Assembly: GCA_030867875.1 (NCBI GenBank)
Contig: JAOWCC010001589.1
Span: 88,373,537-88,437,536, forward strand
Reading direction: 5' to 3'
Source of the DNA: Actinernus sp. WN-2022
Taxonomy: Eukaryota; Cnidaria; Anthozoa; Actiniaria; Actinernidae
DNA: 64,000 nucleotides
In this document: positions 57,701-63,930 of the stretch, in pieces
Layout: each line of letters starts with the position of its first letter
Position numbering within the stretch: the first letter of the stretch is position 1
Made by a program: the position numbers and the translations under genes
The notes under the pieces: generated by a model
What the model saw: only the letters and a program-made list of their open reading frames with translations
The model's database searches: none
What the model was told of the DNA's origin: nothing

Positions 57701-59178
57701 CGCTGGTGGTCTTGTGGCTTTCCAGTCTTGTTTGCCGGGCTTGGGCCAGTTGGGGTGGCATTCTGTACAGGGGACTGTCGTTCTTTGTTTTTTGCAGACT
57801 TTGATTTGCTATTCTTGTTTCTCTTTCTCGTGACCGTCTGCCATTCTTGGTTCTCCTTTACCCCTGGAGTTTCGGTAATAATAATACTGTTTGTTTCCTC
57901 ATTATTGTCGCTAGGGGAGCGCTTGTTGTTTTCGCCACTGAGTTCTCTCGTGATTATTTGTAATGCGACTCTAAGTGAATTACGTTCATCTTCTACCGTT
58001 GAAATGTGATGCTTTAGGGATTCGATTGTTGATTTGAGTTTTTCATTGTCCCTTTCTAGCTGGCTTTCCCTTTCACCCTGAGTATGATTATGCTTTACGG
58101 CTTTCCAAAGCTTGGCTATTTCGCTCTTGATCTGCTGGAGCTGATCATTCTTGGGTTGGGCATCCGGCAGTATGTGAATCACAGCGTCTTCTCGTTCGTC
58201 TTCATCCTCGACGCCATTGGTGGATTGGCGGGAAATTTGAATTGATCGACTCTCCTCAAAATTAATCTCTAAGAGCGATCCTAGACGGATTTTAACATTC
58301 TTGCTCTCTGTTCCTTGGATTTGGAGTGTGTTGGTATTATTAAAGAGGGTAATAGTGACTGATTTCGTTTTGATAGATTTAGACCGATCGTTTGCTGAGA
58401 GCACAAACGTGTCTTCAAATTTAAGCGATCTTAAGCAAAATTCCTTTAGGGATTCAAAATCCCCTTTCCATTTAAACAGTGATTTCCTCTCATCAAACTG
58501 TAGAAACTTTAGGAGTTCGTCCTGGGGGCCTGAGTTGTCGTCAGTGGTATCTGAAAGTTCACTAAGGACGGAGCTCTGTTCCTGACCTCCTATCGCCATG
58601 ACAGCTACTTGACCGTAACCGTACTGTAACTTACTGTACCGTAACTCTGTAAGTGGAGTGGATCAGAAAGACAAAAATAACAGGGAAACCATTTCAACAT
58701 CACGGCATGCCGTACAGTAACCGTGCCGTAAGTCATTGCCGTAACTTACCCACTCGTACGAAATCACCTCTGGGACACATGTAAATGTACCAGTGTTATC
58801 GTTTGTGTTTGACAGAAAGTTACTGTGCTGGTGGGGGAACCAATGAAGTTCGATGATATACTGAACGATTATAAGAGGAGGAAAAAGAGCGCCGTAAGTA
58901 TACAGAGAAGATTTTTTATCGAAACAAGCGCGTGTATCCGCTATAATAACATGTATCTGTATTGTCGTTTCCCGCTTTTATGGGGGAAATCTGGGGGAAA
59001 TGAATTAAGGGAAGCAGACTGATGTCCATGAGTAAAGATTACATTGTATACATTTAGTAGCAATGTTTCTTACTTGGTCTTTCAGATGGAAACTCGAAAG
59101 CATATCACAGACATTATTCAATATCGCTTCAAAGAGCTCAAGGCAGAGGCTGAGGTGTTACACGACAAGTGGCGGTAA
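39595..59178 (+). CDS. TAFAZZIN: Tafazzin, cardiolipin-remodelling transacylase
   Basis: Eleven coding exons: 39595-39709, 40696-40824, 40973-41018, 42840-42906, 47012-47030 (19 nt), 47154-47234, 48585-48626, 49599-49661, 52805-52857, 58816-58893 and 59086-59178. All have GT-AG borders and compatible phases. They total 786 nt, or 261 residues, close to the human form lacking exon 5 (262). The start MPIAPQWPF matches the human MPLHVKWPF region. A hydrophobic stretch (21-37) precedes the acyltransferase motif H71-x4-D76 in [10 protein letters not shown]. Further signatures are [37 protein letters not shown] and [13 protein letters not shown]. The enzyme acts on mitochondrial membranes to remodel cardiolipin. 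No frameshift or stop was seen. Introns are crowded with MITEs, satellites and a LINE. Confidence 0.95.
39932..40515. mobile_element. MITE with an internal tandem array (tafazzin intron 1)
   Basis: Inverted ends GACTGCAGAATACCCTACCA (left) and TGGTGGGGTATTCTGCAGTC (right) lie within longer AT-rich terminal similarity. Between them is an array with the unit TTCTACAAGCAACCGCAG...GATGAATAAAGTGTACTC. Unit starts are 40110, 40179, 40256 and 40341, so spacings grow 69, 77, 85. Confidence 0.75.
41028..41593. mobile_element. TTAA-flanked foldback element next to a tafazzin donor site
   Basis: TTAAAGTGCCTATCACCCTT (then TTGCAATTTTGATAGCTTTT) is mirrored at the right end (AAAAGGGTGATAGGCACTTTAA). Further pairing runs well inside (GGTCGAAACCTGGGTAGA / GGTTTCGACCCAGGC). 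Flanking TTAA on both sides fits a piggyBac-type duplication. The element begins 9 bp after the GT of the tafazzin exon 3 donor. Confidence 0.75.
42662..42716. repeat. Pair of 19-bp perfect palindromes
   Basis: ATCGCAAACAGTTTGCGAT (42662-42680) and ATCGCAAACTGTTTGCGAT (42698-42716) are each perfect palindromes around one central base, and both are followed by AGCTTT. They lie in tafazzin intron 3, about 125-180 bp before exon 4. Confidence 0.85.
42746..42802 (+). promoter_or_regulatory. Three AAAGGTCA words (nuclear-receptor half-site type)
   Basis: AAAGGTCA occurs at 42746-42753, 42774-42781 and 42795-42802 within short tandem duplications (TACTTTAAAGGTCA, TCATACATGTACCTC), directly upstream of tafazzin exon 4. 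The word equals an extended monomeric nuclear-receptor half-site, but the cluster may simply be a by-product of local duplication. Confidence 0.4.
43318..43708. repeat. 22-bp minisatellite, about 18 units
   Basis: Unit TACATGTACATATAAGGCATA plus one base (C/T variants ACTACATG, ATTACATG, ACTGCATG). It lies in tafazzin intron 4. Each unit contains the self-complementary word ACATGT. Confidence 0.95.
44141..44314. mobile_element. Foldback element, about 174 bp
   Basis: The left arm GATTCCATTCTGCCATGCAG, continuing to GATGATGCCAAAACATGG, pairs with the right arm from CATGTTTTGGCATCATC to GCATGGCAGAATGGGATC. Arms are about 60 bp. Tafazzin intron 4. Confidence 0.7.
44478..44975 (+). pseudogene. 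CR1/L2-type LINE 3' tail
   Basis: Translation with small frame corrections gives [40 protein letters not shown] and [16 protein letters not shown]. This is the conserved C-terminal tail of CR1/L2-like ORF2 proteins. It is followed by GCACTATATAAAATAATGTA and short TTATT repeats, a typical 3' end. 5'-truncated, tafazzin intron 4. Confidence 0.8.
45307..45957. mobile_element. TTAA-flanked MITE, 650 bp
   Basis: TTAAAGTGCCACTACGAC at the left and GATCGTAGTGGTACATTAA at the right are inverted ends with flanking TTAA. An inner inverted pair (CATTATTCAGCGTAAGTGAT / ATCACTTCCACTGAATAA) lies at about 45489-45748. The AGTGCC terminus resembles that of 41028-41593. Confidence 0.6.
46392..46533. mobile_element. 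Foldback MITE, family F1 copy 2
   Basis: AATTGAAGGGGTCCGTGCAA and its inverse surround the loop ATTCTTTGTTTTCTAAG, which is shared with copy 1 at 21937-22077. Arms have diverged from copy 1 in a compensated way (both arms of each copy match each other). Tafazzin intron 4. Confidence 0.8.
46672..46796. mobile_element. Foldback element, about 125 bp
   Basis: CAATTCAATGAAACTTTTAC pairs with GTAAAAGTTTCATTGAATTT, and CATGTATTTTACAAGTTTGG with CCAGACTTGTAAAGTACA. Tafazzin intron 4, about 215 bp before the 19-nt exon. Confidence 0.65.
47235..48584. other. Tafazzin intron 6 contents
   Basis: Holds a pyrimidine tract of CCCTCCCTCCCTTCCCTCCC type at about 47465-47518. At 47520-48110 is a non-repetitive, more GC-balanced stretch with a minus-strand frame (48105-47890) that I do not recognise. 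A foldback at about 48325-48482 (TATGGGCCGTTATCGCA / TGCGATAAAAGCCCATTA) follows. The unidentified 600 bp may be a fragment of another transposon. Confidence 0.4.
48708..49320. mobile_element. Poly-G MITE copy 4 (long subfamily)
   Basis: 613 bp, CCCGGGG with about 30 consecutive G, then GTACTTACATGAAAAATGGG, ending CAGGAGTACACC plus a C tract and GG. Perfect 8-bp duplication AAACAGAC (48700-48707 and 49321-49328). Nearly identical to copy 2. It lies in tafazzin intron 7, starting 81 bp after exon 7. Confidence 0.9.
49671..51893 (-). repeat. 445-bp tandem array of a LINE tail, 5 units
   Basis: Units start ACTGCTGGCTGA at 49671, 50109, 50554, 50999 and 51444 (spacings 438, 445, 445, 445). Units 2-5 are nearly identical. 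Each encodes on the minus strand the ORF2 C-terminal tail [20 protein letters not shown]...[15 protein letters not shown]. The LINE tail's continuation lies at about 51894-52080 (minus), so the array grew from a 5'-truncated LINE in tafazzin intron 8. The first unit starts 9 bp after the intron's GT. Confidence 0.9.
52311..52457. mobile_element. 147-bp MITE
   Basis: GGGTGACTAGTTCCTATAAA / TTTACAGGAACTAGTCACCC ends, with further pairing TGTTGATC...CGGCGGGGAAGA / TCTTCCCCGCCG...GATCAACA. Tafazzin intron 8, shortly before exon 9. Confidence 0.75.
53270..53570. repeat. About 126-bp tandem repeat, 2-3 partial units
   Basis: TGAGTGTAGTACATATAGCG plus TGAAGGGTTATAGTTAA recurs at 53311 and 53437. 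CGCTCGTCGTGTGACTGGCA and variants occur three times (about 53370, 53487, 53531). Tafazzin intron 9. Confidence 0.8.
53593..53958. mobile_element. Poly-G MITE copy 5
   Basis: 366 bp, CCCGGGGGGGTATTCTACCC to TATGGGAGTACCCCCCCGGG, flanked by a perfect 8-bp duplication GTACTAAA (53585-53592 and 53959-53966). The interior iterates ATACCCTGTTxAAGACAAA. It abuts the left end of the element carrying LINE D, so its target was the flank of that element. Confidence 0.9.
54229..57204 (-). CDS. LINE D ORF2: AP-like endonuclease and reverse transcriptase
   Basis: The frame is open from the UGA ending ORF1 to a stop at 54229 (about 991 codons). The first ATG is at 57045, giving [12 protein letters not shown], where the endonuclease domain begins. 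Numbering below starts from a TTG at 57078 (949 residues). Endonuclease motifs: LNIASV (N16), [11 protein letters not shown] (E43), [21 protein letters not shown] and the terminal [12 protein letters not shown] motifs: [76 protein letters not shown] and FADD at 672-675. The tail has [20 protein letters not shown] and [10 protein letters not shown], as in CR1/L2/Jockey-like clades. The enzyme nicks target DNA and copies element RNA. No internal stop or frameshift seen. Confidence 0.9.
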   Translation of the reverse strand, partial: LNDIRESGSPKQISNIANSEQIDIDLNSSLINDPENICPNSDLSIISETRGFKMALLNIASVPKHIDELRILLLNQPLDVLALNETRLDWSVSNSEMHITGYELIRYDRTRSGGGVCFYLRNTVNYIRRNDLVPEDIEALCVEIQKPNSKSFILSTIYRPPNSSSEYFSRLEQIITNIDNEDKESYVLGDLNCNWLSATDSNTNRLKSFCDLHQFSQLIKQPTRITENCSSLLDVLITSDPEKIVASGVVHIGISDHSLIFGIRKINNIGKKTMKIINTRSLKNFNLHNFRRDLQYQQWSDLLLLENSDQMWTAWKTMFISVVDKHAPMKTKRVRTNNLPWVTKEIKETIRERDKMKRKYVITKNKDFWYAYTALRNKVNNTLRNAKRDYFSEQIEKNKGDPKGTWKTVNNLMGRHVQHRVVNEIKYNNETITSPAEIADHFNNHFVEIGPKLAETIETNSSDFKYYIKQAPCTFEFSLTSESRVLKLINKLSSKKATGLDGISAKIIKAAGPIISESLTFLFNVVIESGLFPTDWKRARVSPLHKNGPRNDMDNYRPISILPVMSKVFERILYDQLYNYLTMQNLLTNKQFGFRRLHSTMTALLNSTNSWLVNMDRGLFNIVIFLDLKKAFDTVDHGSLLDKLKLYGIKYRSISLLQSYLSDRMQSCSVQNIKSNERLVTFGVPQGTILGPLLFLIYINDLPNCLETSTPCLFADDTNVTICGSNISDVESRANRELQNINHWLKANKLHLNVAKTEFMIIGSRQRLSDLDKMPTLKIGNRPIKRVTESKTVGVVVDENLRWEEHINYITKKIVSGLGALKRIRPFVSQDILMTIYDSLIQTHMDYCCEVWDNFGKFLSDKLQIFQNRAARLILRADYNTTSRLLLDTLGWDKLDERRAKRKAVTMHKIRNNFAPTGLTELFTTVGNSTHYNLRGSDTKLCLPQPRTEFLKKSLSYNGAKIWNGLPAKLRETKSLVSFKKQVATTTLLSD
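57205..58599 (-). CDS. LINE D ORF1 with coiled coil and SGNH/esterase-like domain
   Basis: 464 codons. The N-terminal 140 residues are unassigned and charged. A coiled coil spans about 150-225 ([12 protein letters not shown] ... [20 protein letters not shown]). A Ser/Lys/Asn-rich linker leads to an SGNH-hydrolase-like domain (about 300-464) with GDS block [12 protein letters not shown] (G307-D308-S309), [14 protein letters not shown] (block III Asn), and [15 protein letters not shown] (His444). In classical SGNH enzymes an Asp lies three residues before this His; here that position is Lys, so esterase activity is doubtful. ORF1 esterase domains are known from CR1-type LINEs, where the protein binds RNA as a chaperone. 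The frame ends in UGA and is in phase with ORF2. Confidence 0.85.
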   Translation of the reverse strand: MAIGGQEQSSVLSELSDTTDDNSGPQDELLKFLQFDERKSLFKWKGDFESLKEFCLRSLKFEDTFVLSANDRSKSIKTKSVTITLFNNTNTLQIQGTESKNVKIRLGSLLEINFEESRSIQISRQSTNGVEDEDEREDAVIHILPDAQPKNDQLQQIKSEIAKLWKAVKHNHTQGERESQLERDNEKLKSTIESLKHHISTVEDERNSLRVALQIITRELSGENNKRSPSDNNEETNSIIITETPGVKENQEWQTVTRKRNKNSKSKSAKNKERQSPVQNATPTGPSPANKTGKPQDHQRRNVTILGDSMISKLEGWRMSNADLKVKVRSFPGATTTDMHDYFKPSIREAPEDIIVHVGTNNLRSDTANTTANNIVDLCSVIEHQLPNTRIAISEIIKRSDSDELNAKIHDVNKSLRAFSKSRSWSIISHNSLDKTCLNSKGLHPNKKGISQLAINFNNYTKSI

Positions 59179-59524
59179 CACTGCTCACGATAAACAACTC
59201 AATTCACTCTTTATAAGGATTACCGTACGGAACACGCGTTCATGCCAAGCTTCGCTCAAGAATGTGACAATCTGTGACGGGAAATTTCGTTTTTCCCTCC
59301 AGTTTCTTTCAATCTCATCACTTGACATAAAACATCGGTCGACTGTTTGTGGTGACTAAGTGTTCCATTGTTAATGGCATAAGTCAATCTTAGCGTGTTG
59401 ATCAGGTTCTGAAACGGAACTAAATGTTTTCTGTTGCTTTTTCATGAATCTTGGAAATCTAATCCTTAATTGCTAGTTTGACAATAGTAGCGAGCGAGCC
59501 TCGAGTTCCCCCAATAGACCTAGT
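59179..59524. other. Tafazzin 3' flank
   Basis: Presumed 3' UTR. ATAAA-type words (GATAAAC at about 59190, CATAAAAC at about 59327) are present but no canonical AATAAA is seen. Confidence 0.4.
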
Positions 59525-59700
59525 CAGCTTGCCTGTTTGTTGTCCCACTTCAGACCACGTGACTTTTCCCTTGAGTAAAGCTTTTTTGTTTTTCTGTATC
59601 CCAAGAGGAAATGTACCAATTTCTGTAATTGGAAAACAAAGCACTGAATCCTGGAGAACTATCACGTGGTCTGAAATGGGGCAACAAACAGGCAAGCTGA
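59525..59700. mobile_element. Foldback element, about 176 bp
   Basis: CAGCTTGCCTGTTTGTTGTC plus CCACTTCAGACCACGTGA pairs with TCACGTGGTCTGAAATGGGG plus CAACAAACAGGCAAGCTG. Arms are about 38 bp with a few differences. No coding content. Confidence 0.75.
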
Positions 59701-59957
59701 AAGGGTCCATTTCCAACCAACCAGAACACGAGGAGGCGGTGAGGGAGACGTGCTCCAACTATACGTGCCCAGGGCTGGAGCTCTAGCTGTTCTTTTGAAA
59801 GAAAAGAATCGATTGACGCGATACGGTAGTCATAGCCTGGCTCGTAGACGTTCTAGCCCTTTGCATTTTCCGCGTTCTCTTATGTTAGATCCCAGGAAAA
59901 GAGATTGCTCTATACGCACTCAAACCTCAGTGTTAGAAAGTCGACAAAGCAGGCGTA

Positions 59958-60580
59958 CCTGGGCCCGAAATTAACTTTTTCACGTAGGCGCCAACTGGCG
60001 ACTTGCCAAAAATGTGTAGTCGCCAAAAGATCAATTGTGGTCGCCACATTGTTTCCCCCCGTGGGGGTGGGGGGTACTCCCTATAATGGACTATACGGGG
60101 AGGCTCCGCCCGAAAGGGGTACCTTTTCAGGCTGGAGGTATATAAAAGGGTAGGGATTTCACGAGTTGAAGTATAGAAAAGGGTAGGGAAAACTGTCCCT
60201 TTCCAAATATCTCGAACAGACGCACCTAACGGCTGAGGCATTTTAAGGGGTTACTCAAGTGAAAAGTTTAGTAAAAGGTATATGAAAGGGTTACCTTTTC
60301 TGTCAAAAATGGTATATAAAAGGGTAAGGGTTTGGGAGCCTCCCCGTATAAAACTTACCCCCCCCCCCCCCCCCACCCCCCCCCCCCCCCCCCCCCCCGG
60401 ATTGTTTCAAGCGACACGCAACAAAGAACATTTGCTGGCATGTTTTATTGGCTAAATTTACTTAGAACATATGACATTGTGAAATTTAGGTAAGTCGCCG
60501 ATGGCGACTAATTCTGAAATTTTTGTCGCCAACACTCAAAATTTAGTTGCATTGGATAAGGTGCAATTTCGGCCCCTGTC
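59958..60580. mobile_element. MITE with GGCGAC repeats, split by poly-G MITE copy 6
   Basis: CCTGGGCCCGAAATTAAC at the left and GTGCAATTTCGGCCCCTG at the right form inverted ends. Subterminal words GGCGACTTGCC, AGTCGCCAAAA and GGTCGCCAC on the left mirror CGCCGATGGCGACTAATTC and TTTGTCGCCAAC on the right. The poly-G element at 60056-60400 is inserted within it. Confidence 0.6.
60056..60400. mobile_element. Poly-G MITE copy 6
   Basis: 345 bp, CCCCCGTGGGGGTGGGGGGT then ACTCCCTATAATGG, ending in a C tract of nearly 40 (60359-60398, one A) plus GG. Perfect 8-bp duplication ATTGTTTC (60048-60055 and 60401-60408). Interior iterations of TATAAAAGGGTAGGGATTT type. Confidence 0.85.
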
Positions 60581-60606
60581 GGCTATTGGTCTCTTGTGAC
60601 ACCCAA

Positions 60607-60911
60607 GCCAGCGCGTTCTCGAACCGAACAGGATTGCCACCAGTCAGGGAAAGTCACGAAAATTAAGTAACAAGTGGATGGAATGGACGGCTATAGGAGT
60701 GATTGGAGCCAGCGCGTTCTCGAACCGAACAGGTTTGCCACCGGTCAGGGAAAGTCACGAAAATTAAGTAACAAGTGGATGGAATGGACGGCTATAGGAG
60801 TGATTGGAGCCAGCGCGTTCTCGAACCGAACAGGATTGCCACCGGTCAGGGAAAGTCACGAAAATTAAGTAACAAGTGGATGGAATGGACGGCTATAGGA
60901 GTGATTGGAGC
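60607..60911. repeat. 101-bp tandem repeat, 3 units
   Basis: Units start GCCAGCGCGTTCTCGAACCG at 60607, 60708 and 60809 and are nearly identical (GGATTGCCACC/GGTTTGCCACC differences). Short open frames here are a by-product of the repeat. Confidence 0.95.
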
Positions 60912-60997
60912 CGTTATTATATCTAATTTATTTTTTGTGTCTGACGGTCAGGGAAAATTTAGGTTAAGTCGGGAAAGTCAGGGAATTCCCAAGTGTA

Positions 60998-61214
60998 ATA
61001 GAGGTAATCGGCTAACGCTGTTGCCACCCAATTCAGATCATGTGATGTAAACAGATGCTACTCTGGGGAATTATTCTTTTTTCATTCTAATAATAATGCA
61101 GTCATGCCTATCTGAATAACATTAATTTTCAAAGAGTCAATTCTCCAGAGTAATGTGTGTTTACATCACATGATCTGAATTGGGTGGCAACAGAGTTAGC
61201 CGATTACCTCTATC
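60998..61214. mobile_element. Long-armed foldback, about 217 bp
   Basis: ATAGAGGTAATCGGCTAACG plus TGTTGCCACCCAATTCAGAT at the left is mirrored at the right (ATCTGAATTGGGTGGCAACA). Pairing extends through ATGTGATGTAAACA and CTCTGGxGAAT. Arms are about 80 bp with few mismatches. Confidence 0.8.
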
Positions 61215-61683
61215 TCTGTTGTAACCCTGGTATATGTATGCTTATCAAGGGTCGTTTCCGGGGCATTGATCATGAAAAGCTGCCAGCTCCGTTGTGTTTT
61301 CTTTTTGCTGGAGGTGTGGTTGTTTTTGCTTGGTATGTGACGTACGATATGGGGAAAGGTACAGCAGGGTTAGCCTTTACTTGCGTTTTCTTGTTTTCAG
61401 ATCTTGCCGTCAAAGTTGCTTGAATATCTCTCTAACACTGCTATCCGATACACCGGGGACAGCATGGCCAAACGAATTTATTCCGCAGCCGTACCTGACG
61501 TAACAAATTACAAGACTTGAGCGTCTGTACATAGTCAGCGGAGGTTGGGATTTTATTTTTCTCCGACGCGGAACACAAATAAAATAGCAAAAAGTATTTC
61601 TTTTGAATACATCTTTGTATAGTCGCTGGCAAGTGAACACCCAAACAACATACGCAGACTCAGTACCTTAACTAAATAGAGCA

Positions 61684-62202
61684 GATGTCGTGCGAGCGGT
61701 ACAAACTACGGCATATCCGTAGCCTTACCGAAACCGTACTATAACTGCTGTACCGCAACTGTAATTTAATTGGATCAACAGGACAAAAACAGTAGGGAAA
61801 CCATTTCAGTGCCATACAGTAACCGTGCCGTAGTCAATTTTAGGGCAGATTTCGTATGAGTGGGACAATCTATGACAACGACTACGGCACGGTTACTGTA
61901 CGGCATGCTGTGACCTTGAATGAGTTACGGTACAGTAAATTACAGTACGGTTATGGGGACAAACTACAGCACTGACTACAGCACGGTTTATACCGTACGG
62001 CATGCCGTGACGTTGAAATGGTTTCCCATTGTTTTTGCCGTGCTGATCCAATCAAATTACAGAAATACAGCACGGATACGGCAAGGCTACGGCAAGGCTA
62101 CGGCAAGGCTACGGATACGGCAAGGCTACGGATACGGCAAGGCTACGGATACGGCAAGGCTACGATATGCCGTAGTTTGTCCCACTCGTACGAAATCTGC
62201 TA
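61684..62202. mobile_element. Two adjacent copies of the GCAGATTTCGTA-type MITE
   Basis: A diverged left end, GCAGATGTCGTGCGAGCGG, opens at 61684. A second left end, GCAGATTTCGTATGAGTGGG, is at 61854. The right end CCCACTCGTACGAAATCTGC closes at about 62202. Both interiors are built from words like TACGGCACGGTTACTGTACG. The right part contains a short tandem of TACGGATACGGCAAGGC (about 62075-62160). The same ends bracket LINE D. Confidence 0.7.
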
Positions 62203-63280
62203 TTGGACGACGGCATAAAATAATAGCACGTGGACATCACGGTCGCACACATTTTGACCGTTCTCTGCAAAAACACTCAAAAAGCCAAAATTTCACGCTT
62301 AAAAAGAGAACGCGAACGTGAAGAGTCAGTTCGTTCGGCTTGAACGGAACAGCCTTTGTTCAACATATTTTTCGAAAATGTCAAAAGCGATAGAAAGGAT
62401 AAAAAACACCTAATTTTGCGAGAAACTCGTCGTAATGTTTGCTAGGTTTTAGCATTCAGTTCCCTTCTAGAAATAGAGGTGGCAAAACAAATCGCGGGAA
62501 TTTGGTTCACAGCATAAGAAAATGGAAATTATTTCGGGGAAAATCCCTTCACGCGTTTTCTACGTCATCGTTTATATTGATTGATTTGGGGATAGTAGAA
62601 GTGATTTGATTGGGTAACTGCTACTCAATTCTTGGAATTGAAGTTTGTGCCATTCAAGCATGTTTTAGTTGCAGAATATTGCGGCTTATTTCATAAATGT
62701 GCACCGGGTTTAATAGATATAGACTATATTGCTGTCCTTTGGGAATAATCCACAAGTGACGCTGTAACAGAGGTAATAATCTCCTTTTATCGATTTATGA
62801 GAAAAAGTCGATCAAGTAACTTTTGCCTTTTTTTTGTGAGTTTATAGACACCTGCACCTGGCGCGAATATAGCATGTTGCAGCTCGCTGGCTTAGCAGCT
62901 TAAAAATGATTCATCTATTCTCTGTCGCATTCGAGTCCTGTGATTTTATGTAGCTTACCATGCAACTGTTATCATTCTCGACATAGAAACGTTGTTTTGA
63001 TTAAATTTATTTGCCAATTTCGTCTTATGTTGTACAGAAAGTAGAAAGGAACCGAAACTATTTTATCTTTCATTTCCGCCTTTCCATGTATTAGGGTGCG
63101 TCACACCGCCAGTTGATTCATATATGAACTACAAGTTTATTGCTTTATGTATCGAATTGTTTTAGCCACTGCTGGAATACAGATAGGATTTCACACAAAA
63201 AATATGACTATCTAATCACATACGAAGGGGGCTCGTCAAATAGACCTGATCTAAAACTTCACACGAGTCAGAACATGAGT
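62203..63280. other. Non-coding stretch
   Basis: No gene or clear repeat. The frame ending near 62321 runs out of the MITE and is not protein-like. Confidence 0.35.
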
Positions 63281-63286
63281 AGGACA

Positions 63287-63930
63287 CAGGGGCGGATCCA
63301 GGTTTTGAACTGAGTGGATTCCACTGACACGCGCATGCGAGGGGGGTTCGGGGTTTTTTTGTTTCCCAGAGATGCTATTTCCTGCATTCTGGGAGCATCT
63401 GTAGCCCACCAACCACATTTAGAAAACATCACCAGAATGATCAAATTCCAAGAAAAAAAATCATTTCTATGGTAAAATAATTCGAATAAAGTATGAGCTA
63501 AGTTGTTGTTCCACAGAAAATTATAACTTATTAGTTTTAAAAGGGATTTCAGAATCTCCCGATTTCTAGCAATTTGCTGCTGCAACAAGTTCAGGCACAG
63601 CTTTGACTCTCTTGTTATATACAGACCATTTAGGGGTATTGCTGCCGTTTAGGCGAATTACCGAAAAATTCTGACAGCTTTCGTACTACAGTCATCATAT
63701 TTCTAACAAGTGGTGCAGAACAAGTGTCAGCAACACACAAGTTGAGACGCTCGATTCTTAGCAATAAATTGCTGTAGTACATTGTCAAGTTGCTCGTCAA
63801 CTGGGACGGCCTGTCGTCTCATTACTTTCATGAAATTGTCCATAGCGATTACGGAGAAATTGTGCATCTCGCACTTACCGTTCGACGGTGTCTTTGAAAT
63901 CGATCCACCGCTGTTGTCCAGCACGTAAGC
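63287..63930 (-). pseudogene. Possible hAT-type transposon remnant
   Basis: CAGGGGCGGATCCAGG at 63287-63302 looks like a hAT-type terminal inverted repeat. Inward from it, minus-strand translation in broken frames gives VRKLSEFFGNSPKRQQYP and (63924-63727) MDNFMKVMRRQAVPVDEQLD, weakly reminiscent of hAT/DUF4371-type transposases. The other end is not in the window and the frame is broken, so this is a tentative call. Confidence 0.35.

Larger units (their letters stand above)
53995..58612 (-). mobile_element. LINE D, near full-length non-LTR retrotransposon
   Basis: Minus-strand element with two uninterrupted frames (ORF1 58599-57205; endonuclease-RT 57204-54229) and a 3' UTR of about 230 bp. 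The UTR follows a (TTTA)n-like run seen on the plus strand as AGATAAATAAATAAATAA (54209-54222). The intact frames and all catalytic motifs indicate a recent insertion. It sits antisense in tafazzin intron 9 and inside a MITE. Its 5' end is very close to the ORF1 ATG, so a slight 5' truncation is possible. Confidence 0.85.
53967..58775. mobile_element. MITE of the GCAGATTTCGTA family, split by LINE D
   Basis: The left end GCAGATTTCGTATGAGTGGG (then ACAAACTA) and the right end CCCACTCGTACGAAAT are inverted copies of the termini seen at 61855-62202. The right portion (58612-58775) aligns with the interior of the copy at 61684 (CCGTACTGTAAC..., GGATCAxxAxGACAAAAA, CAGGGAAACCATTTCA). LINE D occupies the interior. 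Confidence 0.7.

Noticed and set aside
60674..61050. Open frames encoding repeated MDGMDGYRSDWSQR
   Set aside because: Produced by the 101-bp tandem repeat, not a gene.
61157..61423. Open frame with hydrophobic segment
   Set aside because: Its first third lies in the arm of a foldback element and no family resemblance was seen.
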